DNA of 64,000 nt from Spirochaetia bacterium (GCA_029880285.1 JAOUOS010000002.1:1-64000), one strand, 5' to 3'; shown: positions 46,895 to 56,574, numbered from the stretch's first letter. Translations and numbers: made by a program. The notes: generated by a model not told the origin, from the letters alone.

Positions 46895-48226
46895 CTACCT
46901 GTTAATATTTTTAATATTTGACTTCTGTATGGCAATTTTACCCAAAGATGTATTTAATATAATTTGCTGTGAATCTTCAGAATCAATGAACCCAATTATA
47001 TAATCTTCATTTTTAGTTATAATCGTTATTTTTTCTGCGGGAACAGAGTTTATTTGTTTTGATAAAACACGGCTTTTCTTTTCTTGCTTTTTTTCTTGCT
47101 TTATTTCTTGTATATCTTGTTTTTCGATTTCTTTTATTTTTTGCATATTAAGAATTAATGGCTGCATGTCATATCCTTCTGGCTTTTTGGTAGGCGTGAT
47201 CGTATTTCCCTTAATTAGCGTATCAAGTTCTTTATCTTTTAAAGTTTTGTTTATTTTTATGGATGTTTTAATAAGCTCTTTATCGCCCAAACGCGAACCC
47301 ATTAGATACAAATTTTTATTTGAAGAACGGGCCAAAGCCGATTTAGAATCAGCAAGAATAACTTCAAGATACTTGTTTACAGCTTCTTCTTTTTTACCTT
47401 TTTTTTCAAGAAGGCGGGCCTTGTAAAAATCAATTAGATTTTTATTAACAACAGAATTTTTTTCTATTTCTTTAAGCATGTTCCAGGCATTTTCATAGGC
47501 GAAAAGTTGAATTAATTTTTCTGTTTTATCGATAGAAGACTTATTATCATTTAATATGCTTTCTTTCTCTTTCTTAAAGCCGAATAAAAATTTTTTTAAA
47601 ATAGACGCGGTTGTCGCGATATCTGTATCTGGATATTTCTCGATTATCTCATTATATTTATCCACCGCTTTATCATAAAATGAAAGCATGGCATAAGAAT
47701 ATCCCTGGTGTAGTAAAATACCCGCTTTTAATGATAAATCTTTAATTTCTGCTAACGCTAAAGCATAAGTGTGTATGGCTAATTTGTATTCATGATTTTG
47801 TTCATAATAATAAGCAGAATATAAATATTTATGATACTGGGTCTGAGTAATGTTTTCAACCAAAGTTTTATTCATGATTATTCGAACAAGATTAATAAAA
47901 AGAAGACTAAAGTTATCAGTATAACTATCAGATGGATTAAAATTATAATGAGAATCTGAGAAATTCTTACTATTTTCCATAAGTTTTATCATATTTTCTT
48001 CATACTCAAGAGATGTAATCTTTTTAAAATACAGTTTTTTATTATTTTCATAGGCCGTTATCAGACCAAAATGATTTAATGTAGATTTACTATAATTACT
48101 TTTCATCAAGTGGTACTTAAGTTCTAAAACTCTTAATTTCATGATAGAATTATTAAAAAAAACAATAGACAAAATAGAAATTATTGAAAATAAAACTATT
48201 ACTAAAAGACTGCCGCGATTTTTCAT
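46895..48226 (-). CDS. Membrane-anchored TPR protein with C-terminal SH3-like domain
   Basis: 443 aa. One N-terminal TM (LLVIVLFSIISILSIVFF, about 7-25), then tetratricopeptide-like helices (about 145-325: HQGYSYAMLSFYDKAVDKYNEIIEKYP, ARLLEKKGKKEEAVNKYLEVI). A Lys/Glu-rich linker leads to a small β domain (about 398-443: ITKNEDYIIGFIDSE, NTSLGKIAIQKSNIKNI) like the one that begins the next protein. TPRs mediate protein contacts, so it may be a scaffold of an envelope complex. It starts 3 bases after the GGDEF gene and ends 3 bases before the next. Confidence 0.7.
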   Translation of the reverse strand: MKNRGSLLVIVLFSIISILSIVFFNNSIMKLRVLELKYHLMKSNYSKSTLNHFGLITAYENNKKLYFKKITSLEYEENMIKLMENSKNFSDSHYNFNPSDSYTDNFSLLFINLVRIIMNKTLVENITQTQYHKYLYSAYYYEQNHEYKLAIHTYALALAEIKDLSLKAGILLHQGYSYAMLSFYDKAVDKYNEIIEKYPDTDIATTASILKKFLFGFKKEKESILNDNKSSIDKTEKLIQLFAYENAWNMLKEIEKNSVVNKNLIDFYKARLLEKKGKKEEAVNKYLEVILADSKSALARSSNKNLYLMGSRLGDKELIKTSIKINKTLKDKELDTLIKGNTITPTKKPEGYDMQPLILNMQKIKEIEKQDIQEIKQEKKQEKKSRVLSKQINSVPAEKITIITKNEDYIIGFIDSEDSQQIILNTSLGKIAIQKSNIKNINR

Positions 48227-48229
48227 AAA

Positions 48230-49579
48230 TTAACCCATTTCAAATCGATTTCTGCCGTTGTCTTTAGCCGTATAAAGAGCGGTATCGGCAAAATAAATCA
48301 TTAAGTTCATCAGCTTAGAAACAGATTTATTGGCAGATAAGGCCGTATTAATTACTTCTCTATCAACTATTGTACCCCCAATACTTATGGTTACATTCAT
48401 CACCCCTTTTTTAGACTCTACTTTCGCGTTTTCAACGCTACTTCTAATTCTTTCTGCCGCGATTTTTAAACCTCTTTCATCAGTATGGGGCAGCAATACC
48501 GAAAATTCTTCGCCGCCGTACCTTGCCACTACATCTTTATCGCGGCTTTGTTTTTCTATCTGTTTAGCCACAGATTTTAATACCTCATCGCCTATCTGAT
48601 GACCGTATGTATCATTAAAATTTTTAAAATAATCTATATCAAGCATTAAAAAGCCGATACTGCTATTTTCATTTACAGATTTTGATAACTCTGATTCCAT
48701 TTTTGAAAATAAATATCTTCTGTTGTAAAGACCGGTTAATTCATCTTTATTGGCCATTATTTCTATATTTTCTTTTTGCTTTAATACGGTATCTCTTTCA
48801 TTTAAAACATTTTCAAAGCGTTCTTTTAATGTTCTTGCCATAAAATTAAAGGAACGTGACAGTTCGGCCAATTCGTCACTGCCGTTTACTTTGGCGCGCG
48901 CGTCAAAGTTCCCTGATGCTATTTGGCGGCTAATATTATAAATTTCTTTTACCGGTGATACAACCATACGATAATGAATAAGCCCAAAAATTAAATTAAT
49001 TAACATAAATATAAAAACTGTAATAAATGACTGTTTGTACAACACAGTGCTGGCAGATTTTATCTCTTGCAGTTCATACGCTAAAATTAAAATATATTTT
49101 TCAAGAAGAGGAATTCCTAACGGTATAAGAAAGTATGTTTTCATATTTTTTGAATCAATTTCAAGAAAGAAACTTTCTCCTGAAAACTGATAATTTGCCA
49201 TAGCCTTTATTTTATGAGATTCAAAATCTGCGGGCAATGAAATTTTGTTTGAAGATCTCGCCTCAATTTCATTTAATTCATTTACAAGTATGAAATTTTC
49301 TTCAGTAGCAGAAATAATTTCTATAAGTTCTCGAATAAGTTCTGTCTTGTTTCGCGTGCTAAACATAGAATCTTCAAGCATACTTTTTGAAAATTGTTCC
49401 ATAGAATTTATTAAATTTTCTACCTTTAATTCAAGTTTAATTTTTGAGTTTTCTGATATTAAATCTGTTTGATTTTCAAAAATCATGACAACAGCAGATA
49501 ATGTTGACACGGTCATTAAAAACAAGTAAATTAAAACAACTTTAGAGCCTATTTTGTTCATTAATTTTATATTCTTCAT
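48230..49579 (-). CDS. Membrane diguanylate cyclase (sensor-HAMP-GGDEF)
   Basis: 449 aa from ATG 49579, chosen because AAAAAGG lies about ten bases upstream; an upstream in-frame start at 49624 would precede that site. TM1 is about residues 13-35, a periplasmic sensor region about 36-180, TM2 about 185-208 and HAMP about 209-262. The GGDEF domain is about 280-449 with [36 protein letters not shown] and active-site RYGGEEF, so c-di-GMP synthesis is expected. No RxxD inhibitory site is evident five residues before GGEEF. First gene of an operon with the TPR protein and the exported protein. Confidence 0.9.
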   Translation of the reverse strand: MKNIKLMNKIGSKVVLIYLFLMTVSTLSAVVMIFENQTDLISENSKIKLELKVENLINSMEQFSKSMLEDSMFSTRNKTELIRELIEIISATEENFILVNELNEIEARSSNKISLPADFESHKIKAMANYQFSGESFFLEIDSKNMKTYFLIPLGIPLLEKYILILAYELQEIKSASTVLYKQSFITVFIFMLINLIFGLIHYRMVVSPVKEIYNISRQIASGNFDARAKVNGSDELAELSRSFNFMARTLKERFENVLNERDTVLKQKENIEIMANKDELTGLYNRRYLFSKMESELSKSVNENSSIGFLMLDIDYFKNFNDTYGHQIGDEVLKSVAKQIEKQSRDKDVVARYGGEEFSVLLPHTDERGLKIAAERIRSSVENAKVESKKGVMNVTISIGGTIVDREVINTALSANKSVSKLMNLMIYFADTALYTAKDNGRNRFEMG

Positions 49580-49711
49580 TTTGGTTATGCCTTTTTGAAA
49601 ACAATATAATATTAACATATACATTTGTCTTTTTTTTATTCGCTTATTTATTGTTTTCTTTTTCGTATATTGTTTTTATTTAAACCCATTAATATATTTT
49701 AGATATTTTAT

Positions 49712-49740
49712 TTGTCTTTTTATTTTCGTAATAATATATT
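49712..49740 (+). promoter_or_regulatory. Promoter of the receiver-GGDEF operon
   Basis: TTGTCT (49712-49717) and TATATT (49735-49740) are 17 bases apart. The surrounding sequence resembles the promoter of the deletion remnant at 52618-52646. A TTG that could begin a longer reading frame at 49712 lies in this -35 box, so the coding region should begin at ATG 49763. Confidence 0.6.
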
Positions 49741-49762
49741 ACAATTGCTTAAAGAAAAGAAA

Positions 49763-50746
49763 ATGAAAACTGAACAAATACTTATAGTTGAAGACGAAGG
49801 CATTATTGCTAAAGAAATTCAAAATAGAGTTGAACGTCTTGGTTATTTAGTAACAGATATCTTAGACAGCGGCGAAGCCGCTATTGAAACCGTGCATAAT
49901 AATCAGCCTAATTTAATTTTAATGGATATTAAATTAAAAGGTGAAATGGATGGTATTGAAACAGCAAGAAAAATACGCATGCTATATAATATTCCTATTA
50001 TTTATCTTACGGCACATACAGATGAAAAAACTCTTGAAAGAGCCAAACTTACAGAACCATATGGATATATTGTAAAGCCTTTTGATGAAACTGATTTTAA
50101 AATTAGAATTGAGATGGCTTTATATAAACATAAAATGGAGTGTGAAAATAAAGAACTTTTAGAAGAAGCAAATAAAATTCTGCTAAAAAACCTTCAAATT
50201 GACAGCTTAACCGGTATCGCGAACCGCAGAAAATTTGATTTACGCATAAAAACAGAATGGAAAAGAACAGGAACATGCAGAAATTTTCTATCATTAATTT
50301 TAATTGACATTGATTATTTTAAAAATTTTAATGATACATACGGTCACCAAAAAGGCGATGATTGCCTTATTCTAACCGCTAGAACCATAGAAGCCTGCTT
50401 AACACGAAAAGGCGATTTAGCCGCGCGTTACGGAGGTGAAGAATTTGCCGTTATTATGCCGGCCACCCCTCTTGAAGGAGCCATACAGGTAGGTGAAAGA
50501 ATACGAAAAGAAGTCGAAAACCTTGCATTGCCTCACGAGAGATCACGGGTATCAGATGTTGTAACTATAAGCCTCGGCATATGCACTGTTTTTCCGAATA
50601 ATCATTTAGAATATTATGATTTAATAAAAAAAGCTGACGAGGCTTTGTATGAAGCAAAAGAAAAAGGAAGAAATCAAATTTCGTATAAAAATCTTGGAAA
50701 TTTTACGGCAAAAGAAAAAAAACAAAATGAAATTATTTTTGAATAA
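49763..50746 (+). CDS. Receiver-GGDEF response regulator (diguanylate cyclase)
   Basis: 327 aa. The receiver (1-120) has [15 protein letters not shown], Asp55 in [14 protein letters not shown], Thr in YLTAH and Lys in IVKPF. A coiled linker joins the GGDEF domain (about 150-315), with [36 protein letters not shown] and active-site [12 protein letters not shown]. The protein should make c-di-GMP when phosphorylated. It is the first gene of an operon with a STAS-like protein and a HisKA_2 kinase, its likely phosphodonor. A shortened paralog remains at 52668-52805. The start at ATG 49763 agrees with that relic, which begins MKTEKILIVED. Confidence 0.93.
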   Translation: MKTEQILIVEDEGIIAKEIQNRVERLGYLVTDILDSGEAAIETVHNNQPNLILMDIKLKGEMDGIETARKIRMLYNIPIIYLTAHTDEKTLERAKLTEPYGYIVKPFDETDFKIRIEMALYKHKMECENKELLEEANKILLKNLQIDSLTGIANRRKFDLRIKTEWKRTGTCRNFLSLILIDIDYFKNFNDTYGHQKGDDCLILTARTIEACLTRKGDLAARYGGEEFAVIMPATPLEGAIQVGERIRKEVENLALPHERSRVSDVVTISLGICTVFPNNHLEYYDLIKKADEALYEAKEKGRNQISYKNLGNFTAKEKKQNEIIFE

Positions 50747-50774
50747 TAATTAATAAATTTATTGGTAAAATTCA

Positions 50775-51176
50775 ATGAAAACTAATATTGAAAACAATAC
50801 AATTATTACAAGAACAGAAAAAATATCACTTGAAAATAATTATATACAAATTCAAATTTTACCCGATGTCGAAATTACTCTTGAAGATATAAAAGAAAAT
50901 GAAAAAGCAATTTTAAAAATTTCTCATGAAAAAAAATATCCTATTCTCGTTGACGCCACCATGCTAAGAAATATTACAAAAGAAGCCAGATTTTATTCTT
51001 CAGATGAAAACAATTTTACCATGATTAAAGCTCTGGCTGTTGTGGCAAAATCTATTTTTATACAAACGCTGGGAAATTTTTTTATAGGTATAAACAAACC
51101 CAATTATCCCATAAAAATATTTAACTCAAAAGAAGAAGCATTAATATGGATAAAAGACTACAATGAACTCAGTTAA
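50775..51176 (+). CDS. STAS-like protein of unknown function
   Basis: 133 aa, cytoplasmic. The sequence (LPDVEITLEDIKENEKAILKISHEKKYPILVDATMLRNITKEAR in parts) resembles the small SpoIIAA/STAS-like proteins that often lie beside signalling genes; the family assignment is tentative. No Ser/Thr regulatory site can be named with confidence, although S-S-D-E-N near residue 79 is possible. It lies between a receiver-GGDEF gene and a kinase gene and overlaps the latter by 14 bases, so it probably modulates that pathway. Confidence 0.6.
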   Translation: MKTNIENNTIITRTEKISLENNYIQIQILPDVEITLEDIKENEKAILKISHEKKYPILVDATMLRNITKEARFYSSDENNFTMIKALAVVAKSIFIQTLGNFFIGINKPNYPIKIFNSKEEALIWIKDYNELS

Positions 51177-52509
51177 ACCTGTATATACAGATGAAAGACT
51201 AAAAAATATTCTAGATTTTCTAAACGATCTTGAAATCGGCATATTTAATAATAAATTAATTCCATCTGAAAAAAATGATGATATAGATCTTATTATAAAA
51301 AAGATAAACAAAATCTCAAATAAAAAAGCGGGATTAATATGGGAAAAACCTTATGTTGAAAACAGACTTTCTGAGCTGGTAAATGTTATTATCAATATAT
51401 CTTCTTTAAATTTTTCAAAGAAAGCGAACATAAGTGACGATTTAAATATTTTTGACACCATCGCGCAGGGTTTAAATATACTGGGCGAAGAGCTCTTAGC
51501 ATCAACCGTGTCACGCGAATATTTAAATAACATTGTTCAGTCAATGACAGATATTCTGTTTGTGTTAAATGAAAAAAAAGAGATACAAACCATAAACGAT
51601 ATAGCCCTTGAAATCTTGGGGTACAAAGACGAAGAACTTCACGGTCAAAATATAAATATTTTGTTTTTCGGAGAACTCCCATCGGTATTAGACTTTCAAA
51701 ATAAGAAAGAAAACTCCTTCACCCAAAAAATAGAAACCTCTTTAAAAAGCAAATACGGTAAAGAGGTGCCGGTTATATTTTCTTCATCTATTATGAGCGA
51801 AAAAGACGGCTCATTTAAAGGAATTGTATGTATTGCCAGCGACATTACAGAAAGAAAAAAAACAGAACAGGCTCTTTTTGAAAGAGAAGAAAAAATTAAG
51901 AAATCACTTAAAGAAAAAGAAATACTTTTAAAAGAAATTCATCATAGGGTTAAAAACAATCTTCAGGTAATAATGAGTCTTTTATATCTTCAAAGCATCA
52001 ACATTAAAGATAAAAATACTCTCGCTTTATTTCAAGACAGTCAAAATAGAATTAAATCGATGGCTCTTGTTCACGAACAACTGTATAGAAGCAAAAATCT
52101 TGCCGATATCGATATGTCCATTTATTATAAAGAATTAATAAAACAGATTTATAAAACCTATGCTGTTACTTCTAATGATATTACAGTTGAAACAGATATT
52201 AAAAATGTTTTCTTAGGCATTAATATAGCGGTACCATGCGGCCTTATCGCTAATGAGCTAATTTCAAATGCTTTTAAACATGCCTTTGAAAAAGAAAACA
52301 AAGAAAATAAAATAATGATAAAAATGAGAAAAGAAGCAAAAAACTTTGAACTCATTGTAAAAGATAACGGCAAAGGTATTCCTGAAAATATAGACATTTA
52401 TAAATCTGACACTCTTGGCATGACTCTGGTAAATACTCTGGTAACTCAAATTGAAGGTTCATTACAAATATCTGTAGAGAATGGTTCTTTATTTAAAATA
52501 ATCTTTTAA
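51163..52509 (+). CDS. Soluble PAS-HisKA_2 sensor histidine kinase
   Basis: 448 aa. An N-terminal region without known domain (1-115) precedes a PAS domain (about 122-235, with DILFVLNEKKEIQTIND and CIASDITERKK). HisKA_2 contains LLKEIHHRVKNNLQVIMSLLYLQS (phospho-acceptor in the HHR block). The HATPase has VPCGLIANELISNAFKHAF, DNGKGIP and LGMTLVNTLVTQIEGSL. This kinase class often acts on single-domain or enzymatic response regulators, which fits the receiver-GGDEF gene in the same operon. A small hairpin (GCCTTC/GAAGGC, 52528-52549) follows the stop codon. Confidence 0.92.
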   Translation: MNSVKPVYTDERLKNILDFLNDLEIGIFNNKLIPSEKNDDIDLIIKKINKISNKKAGLIWEKPYVENRLSELVNVIINISSLNFSKKANISDDLNIFDTIAQGLNILGEELLASTVSREYLNNIVQSMTDILFVLNEKKEIQTINDIALEILGYKDEELHGQNINILFFGELPSVLDFQNKKENSFTQKIETSLKSKYGKEVPVIFSSSIMSEKDGSFKGIVCIASDITERKKTEQALFEREEKIKKSLKEKEILLKEIHHRVKNNLQVIMSLLYLQSINIKDKNTLALFQDSQNRIKSMALVHEQLYRSKNLADIDMSIYYKELIKQIYKTYAVTSNDITVETDIKNVFLGINIAVPCGLIANELISNAFKHAFEKENKENKIMIKMRKEAKNFELIVKDNGKGIPENIDIYKSDTLGMTLVNTLVTQIEGSLQISVENGSLFKIIF

Positions 52510-52617
52510 TAAGAAAAGACATTAGCAGCCTTCTCATTATAAAGAAGGCATTACCGCAAGCCCTTCAGAATTTATTTGTCTCTTTTTCGGTATATGTAAA
52601 TTCTTTCACATATTTAT

Positions 52618-52646
52618 TTGACTTTTGCTTGCCTTGATAATATATT
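52618..52646 (+). promoter_or_regulatory. Promoter retained by the receiver-GGDEF remnant
   Basis: TTGACT (52618-52623) and TATATT (52641-52646) are 17 bases apart. The sequence aligns with the promoter of the intact paralog (49712-49740), including ATAATATATTA around the -10 box. It could now also drive murC and murD. Confidence 0.6.
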
Positions 52647-52667
52647 ATAAATGCATATATCTTTATA

Positions 52668-52805
52668 ATGAAAACTGAAAAAATACTTATAGTTGAAGAT
52701 GACAACATTCTCGCGAAAGCAAACGGCAGAAATCAAATTTCATATAAAAGTCTGGGAAACCTGCCGGCTCAAGACACAAAAACAGAAAAAATTCTTTTTG
52801 AATAA
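52668..52805 (+). pseudogene. In-frame deletion remnant of a receiver-GGDEF gene
   Basis: A 45-codon frame from ATG 52668 to TAA 52803-52805. The first 17 or so residues (MKTEKILIVEDDNILAK) match the start of the intact receiver-GGDEF protein at 49763. The remaining ones ([17 protein letters not shown] and the end KILFE) match its C-terminus ([21 protein letters not shown]). Everything between, including the phospho-acceptor and the GGEEF site, is missing with the frame kept. The promoter is retained. It may still make a peptide, but neither catalytic nor receiver function can remain. Confidence 0.9.
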
Positions 52806-52868
52806 AAATAAAAAATAATTTCTAGTCTGAATATAACTTAAAAGTTGGAACTTACACTATATAAAGCC

Positions 52869-54272
52869 ATGAATGAAAACCATAACGCTATTTCATTATT
52901 AGAAACAAAAGTTAACCCTATTCATATTATAGGCGCTGGCGGCGTAGGAATGAGCGCTCTGGGTATGATATTACTTAAAGAGGGCTTTTTAGTTACAGCT
53001 TCAGATAAAAAGAAAAATACTTATCTTGAAAAACTAAACAAGGCGGGTGCAAAAACATGGGAGGGTTCTGTACCTGAAAATATTCCCAAAAACGCTATTG
53101 TCTTTTTCAGCAGCGCCATTTCAAAAAATAATCCCGAAAGAAAATTTGCCGAAGAAAATAACATGCCCGTCTTTAACAGAAATCCTCTTTTGGCGTATAT
53201 ATCAAAAAACCATTTTTCTATAGCTATTGCCGGATGCCACGGCAAAACAACCACATCAGCATGGATTGCGTATCTTCTTGAACAGGCCGGTTTAGATCCC
53301 AACGCGATTATAGGCGGCACCGTAAAAGAATGGAACTCAAATGTACGTTTCGGCTCTGGCGCATGGCAAGATAAAAAAATACTCGTTACCGAAGCCGATG
53401 AATCTGACGGCAGCTTTCTTTTTTTAAGCACGAATATTTCTATTGTAACCAATATTGATATTGATCATGTCGATTTTTATAAGAACATAAACGAACTGCA
53501 TGAAAAATTCAATCAGTTTATACAAAATACATCTGCAAACAACGGAGCTTATTTTATATCGCCTCAAATACCTAATGAACTTCAAAAAAAAGTCTTTGCC
53601 AATAATATAACCAACAAATTAATGAATGAAATTTCACAAAAAATTAATATAAACTCAAATAAACTATTTTATGAAAACAATGAATATAAAGTAAATCTGC
53701 CGGGAGAACATAATTTATTTAACGCCGCTTGTGTGTTGGCCGTGGGCCAGTACTTAAATATACAAAACCAAGTTATAAAATATACTTTAGAAAACTTTAC
53801 CGGCGTATCAAGACGGATGGAAATATTGCATGAATTTACACCAAAAGAAAATAAAACAATTACAATTATAGACGATTACGCCCATCATCCGGTTGAAGTA
53901 AAAGCTGTATTAGAAACACTGCTTTCTCAAAAGAAAAATATAATCGCGGTGTGGGAGCCTCACCGCATTTCAAGATTTATTCATTTTTTTGAAGATTTTA
54001 AAAAAGTTTTCGAAGAAAGCATTGGCCTTAAAAATTTATATGTTCTGCCTGTTTTTTATTCTGGAGATTTACCTGAAAATTTTCCCGAATATAAAAACTT
54101 ATTTGAAAATTTAATAAAAACAACCGGCGGATTTATAAATCAAAAACAAAACTTCAATTTATTATTCGACAAGATATTAAACGTCAATAATAATGTTACC
54201 ATTATTTTTATGGGGGCCGGAGAAAGTTCAAATTACGCTCATGAGTTTGTTTCATCTATAAAAAAAACATGA
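52869..54272 (+). CDS. murC: UDP-N-acetylmuramate-L-alanine ligase
   Basis: A 467-aa cytoplasmic ATP-dependent ligase that adds L-Ala to UDP-MurNAc. Motifs: IHIIGAGGVGMSALGMILL (N-terminal Rossmann), P-loop AIAGCHGKTTTSAW (Cys in place of the usual Thr), TEADESDGSFL, NIDIDHVDFY, LPGEHNLFNAACVLAVG, FTGVSRRMEIL and DDYAHHPVEVKAVLE. The DYAHHP block identifies MurC. ATG 52869 is taken over an in-frame TTG at 52845. It overlaps murD by four bases. Confidence 0.94.
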   Translation: MNENHNAISLLETKVNPIHIIGAGGVGMSALGMILLKEGFLVTASDKKKNTYLEKLNKAGAKTWEGSVPENIPKNAIVFFSSAISKNNPERKFAEENNMPVFNRNPLLAYISKNHFSIAIAGCHGKTTTSAWIAYLLEQAGLDPNAIIGGTVKEWNSNVRFGSGAWQDKKILVTEADESDGSFLFLSTNISIVTNIDIDHVDFYKNINELHEKFNQFIQNTSANNGAYFISPQIPNELQKKVFANNITNKLMNEISQKININSNKLFYENNEYKVNLPGEHNLFNAACVLAVGQYLNIQNQVIKYTLENFTGVSRRMEILHEFTPKENKTITIIDDYAHHPVEVKAVLETLLSQKKNIIAVWEPHRISRFIHFFEDFKKVFEESIGLKNLYVLPVFYSGDLPENFPEYKNLFENLIKTTGGFINQKQNFNLLFDKILNVNNNVTIIFMGAGESSNYAHEFVSSIKKT

Positions 54273-55684
54273 TAATACCCGAAGGCAAAAATATTTTAAT
54301 CTGCGGAGCCGCGGGCAATACCGGCCGGTGGTTTTCGCTTCTTCTTTTAAAAAAAGGATACACTGTATTTGCCTATGATAAAAATAAAAATTTTCAGCCA
54401 GACAACATTTTATCAATACAAAAAGATTATCATGTAGTTGATGAAACCGAATTTAATAATTTTACTATTTTAAAAAAAGTAAACGGGATAACTTTATCGC
54501 CGGGAGTTCCTTTAAGTCAGCCTATATTTAAAAGGGCCGTTGAAAATAATATTCCTGTTTTTACAGAGCCGGAATTTTGCGCGCCTTATCTAAATGAAAA
54601 AAAATGGATAGCCATAACCGGCACCGACGGCAAAAGCACAACCACGGCATTAATTACTCATCTTTTAAAATCGATAAAAAAAGAAGCTGTATCATGCGGC
54701 AATTACGGTATTCCGTTATCACAAATTCTTGTTGAAGAAGAAAAATACGCCGATCTAGAATTTCTTGTCATGGAGCTAAGCAGTTACCAGCTTGAACTTT
54801 TTAGAAACCTTAAAAGCAATGCCGCTTTATTTTTAAACCTTGCTGATGATCACATTAACCGGTACGAAAACTTAAAAGAATACAGAGACGCCAAGTGGAA
54901 CATTATTAAAAACAGCCGAAAAGAAGATTTTTTTATTATTAATACAAAACTTTTACAAGAAGTTTTAAAAGAAAAAAACCATCCGTGGAACTTAAAAAAT
55001 AAAAATAACACCCCTAATGTTATTGAAATAAACTGCGAAAATATAAAATCAGAAAATTTTAACTGGCAAAATAATACATTGTTTTATAAAAACAAAGAAA
55101 AACTTCTAACAACCAACAATCTTCAAATATCGGGAAATCATAATTTAACTAATATTTTATTCGCTTTAGAAACTATAAAAGCAATATTGCCAAATACTGG
55201 TGTAACAGAATATATCCATCCGCTTAAAAACTTTCGTCCTCTGCCTCATCGTTTCGAAATAATTCATAAAGAAGCCACAGATGACAAAAACAGGTACATT
55301 AACGACTCAAAAGCAACAACGGGGCAAGCTGTTTTAAAAGCGCTGGAAAGTATTGACCCGCCTTTTTTTATTTTTATGGGCGGGCAAAGCAAGGGCGAAG
55401 ACTATACTGTTTTAGCAAAAAATCTGAGAAAAAAATACGCGATTGTATTTTTGTTCGGCAAAGATAAACATATTTTAGAAAAAATCTTTATAAACGAAAA
55501 AGTAATTGTTCAAGGCAGTTACGAAATACTTACCGATGCTTTTTTAGCGGCAAAAGAATACCAGAAAAAAGAATCTATTGAAAAAGCAACCTATCTGTTA
55601 TCGCCCGCGATGACTTCATGGGATCAGTATAAAAACTTTGAAGAAAGAGGCAATCATTTTAGAAATCTGGTTTTAGAAGAATAA
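54269..55684 (+). CDS. murD: UDP-N-acetylmuramoylalanine-D-glutamate ligase
   Basis: A 471-aa ligase that adds D-Glu to UDP-MurNAc-L-Ala. Motifs: ICGAAGNTGRWFSLLLLKKGY, LSPGVPLSQP, P-loop WIAITGTDGKSTTTALI, ELSSYQLE, NLADDHINRYENLKEY, SGNHNLTNILFA, PLPHRFEII, INDSKATTGQAVLKAL and LSPAMTSWDQYKNFEERGNHF. These last two blocks are diagnostic for MurD. Translationally coupled to murC (ATGA overlap). No other mur, fts or division genes are adjacent. Confidence 0.94.
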   Translation: MIIPEGKNILICGAAGNTGRWFSLLLLKKGYTVFAYDKNKNFQPDNILSIQKDYHVVDETEFNNFTILKKVNGITLSPGVPLSQPIFKRAVENNIPVFTEPEFCAPYLNEKKWIAITGTDGKSTTTALITHLLKSIKKEAVSCGNYGIPLSQILVEEEKYADLEFLVMELSSYQLELFRNLKSNAALFLNLADDHINRYENLKEYRDAKWNIIKNSRKEDFFIINTKLLQEVLKEKNHPWNLKNKNNTPNVIEINCENIKSENFNWQNNTLFYKNKEKLLTTNNLQISGNHNLTNILFALETIKAILPNTGVTEYIHPLKNFRPLPHRFEIIHKEATDDKNRYINDSKATTGQAVLKALESIDPPFFIFMGGQSKGEDYTVLAKNLRKKYAIVFLFGKDKHILEKIFINEKVIVQGSYEILTDAFLAAKEYQKKESIEKATYLLSPAMTSWDQYKNFEERGNHFRNLVLEE

Positions 55685-55704
55685 GGTTTTTCTTTCAATA
55701 TAAT

Positions 55705-56574
55705 TTATTTAACAAAACTGCCGTTATTATATTCTTCAAACGCTGTACGAATTTCGTCTTCAGTATTCATAACAATGGGGCCTTTCCAGACGATGGGCTC
55801 TCTTAAAGGTTTGCCCGATAAATACAAAAGTCTTGCTCCTTTTTTGCCCGCGTGCATAATAATATTTTCACCCTTGTCAAACAATACCAGAGTTTCGTTT
55901 TTTAATAAAGAATCTTTATAAAGATAATCTGAGTTACCATTTTCAGAAAAATGAACTTCTCCTTTAATTACATAAATGAAAACCGTATCTTCTATTTTAG
56001 CCGCATGTGCGTATTTTATATTAGAATCTATGGTAATGTCAAAAAAACTTGGATTAATAATTATGTTTTCAACAGGGCCCTTAACTTGATTTATAGATCC
56101 GCAAATTATTTTTATTTTTACGCCATCATTAATTTTTATTTCAGGTATATCTTTCGCCTTAATGTCTTGATAGCGGGGCGCCATCATTTTATGGGAAGAC
56201 GGCAAATTTACCCATATTTGAAATCCTTCGAGTTTTTTACTTTTATTAACTTGTGGCATTTCTTGATGAACAATTCCGCTGCCGGCAGTCATCCATTGAA
56301 CATCGCCTGTAGAAATAATACCCTTGTTACCCATGCTGTCTTGATGTTCCACGCTGCCTTTTAGTATATAAGTAATGGTCTCAATACCTCTATGCGGATG
56401 AAAGGGAAAACCATTCTTATATTTTTCAGGATCAGATGATCTAAAATCATCCATTAATAAGAAAGGATCAAAAAGAGGTTTTTCATAATAACCGAAAGCT
56501 CTTTTTAATTGAACTCCCGCCCCGTCTATAACAGGTTTGCTTTTATAAATATTTTTTATTTTTCGTATATTCAT
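55705..56574 (-). CDS. Pirin-family protein
   Basis: A 289-aa bicupin. The N-terminal cupin has FPFHPHRGIETITYIL (metal-binding His pair), QDSMGNKGII and the GDVQWMTAGSGIVHQEMP stretch, the family signature with a further metal His. The C-terminal cupin ends with LYLSGKPLREPIVWKGPIVMNTEDEIRTAFEEY in parts, also typical. Some pirins have quercetinase activity; others act as redox-dependent regulators. The substrate here is unknown. It ends 20 bases from convergent murD and diverges from the tetR gene. Confidence 0.92.
   Translation of the reverse strand: MNIRKIKNIYKSKPVIDGAGVQLKRAFGYYEKPLFDPFLLMDDFRSSDPEKYKNGFPFHPHRGIETITYILKGSVEHQDSMGNKGIISTGDVQWMTAGSGIVHQEMPQVNKSKKLEGFQIWVNLPSSHKMMAPRYQDIKAKDIPEIKINDGVKIKIICGSINQVKGPVENIIINPSFFDITIDSNIKYAHAAKIEDTVFIYVIKGEVHFSENGNSDYLYKDSLLKNETLVLFDKGENIIMHAGKKGARLLYLSGKPLREPIVWKGPIVMNTEDEIRTAFEEYNNGSFVK

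Noticed and set aside
49712-49762. 17-residue N-terminal extension of the receiver-GGDEF protein from a TTG
   Set aside because: The TTG lies in the -35 box, and the deletion relic at 52668 begins at the equivalent of ATG 49763.
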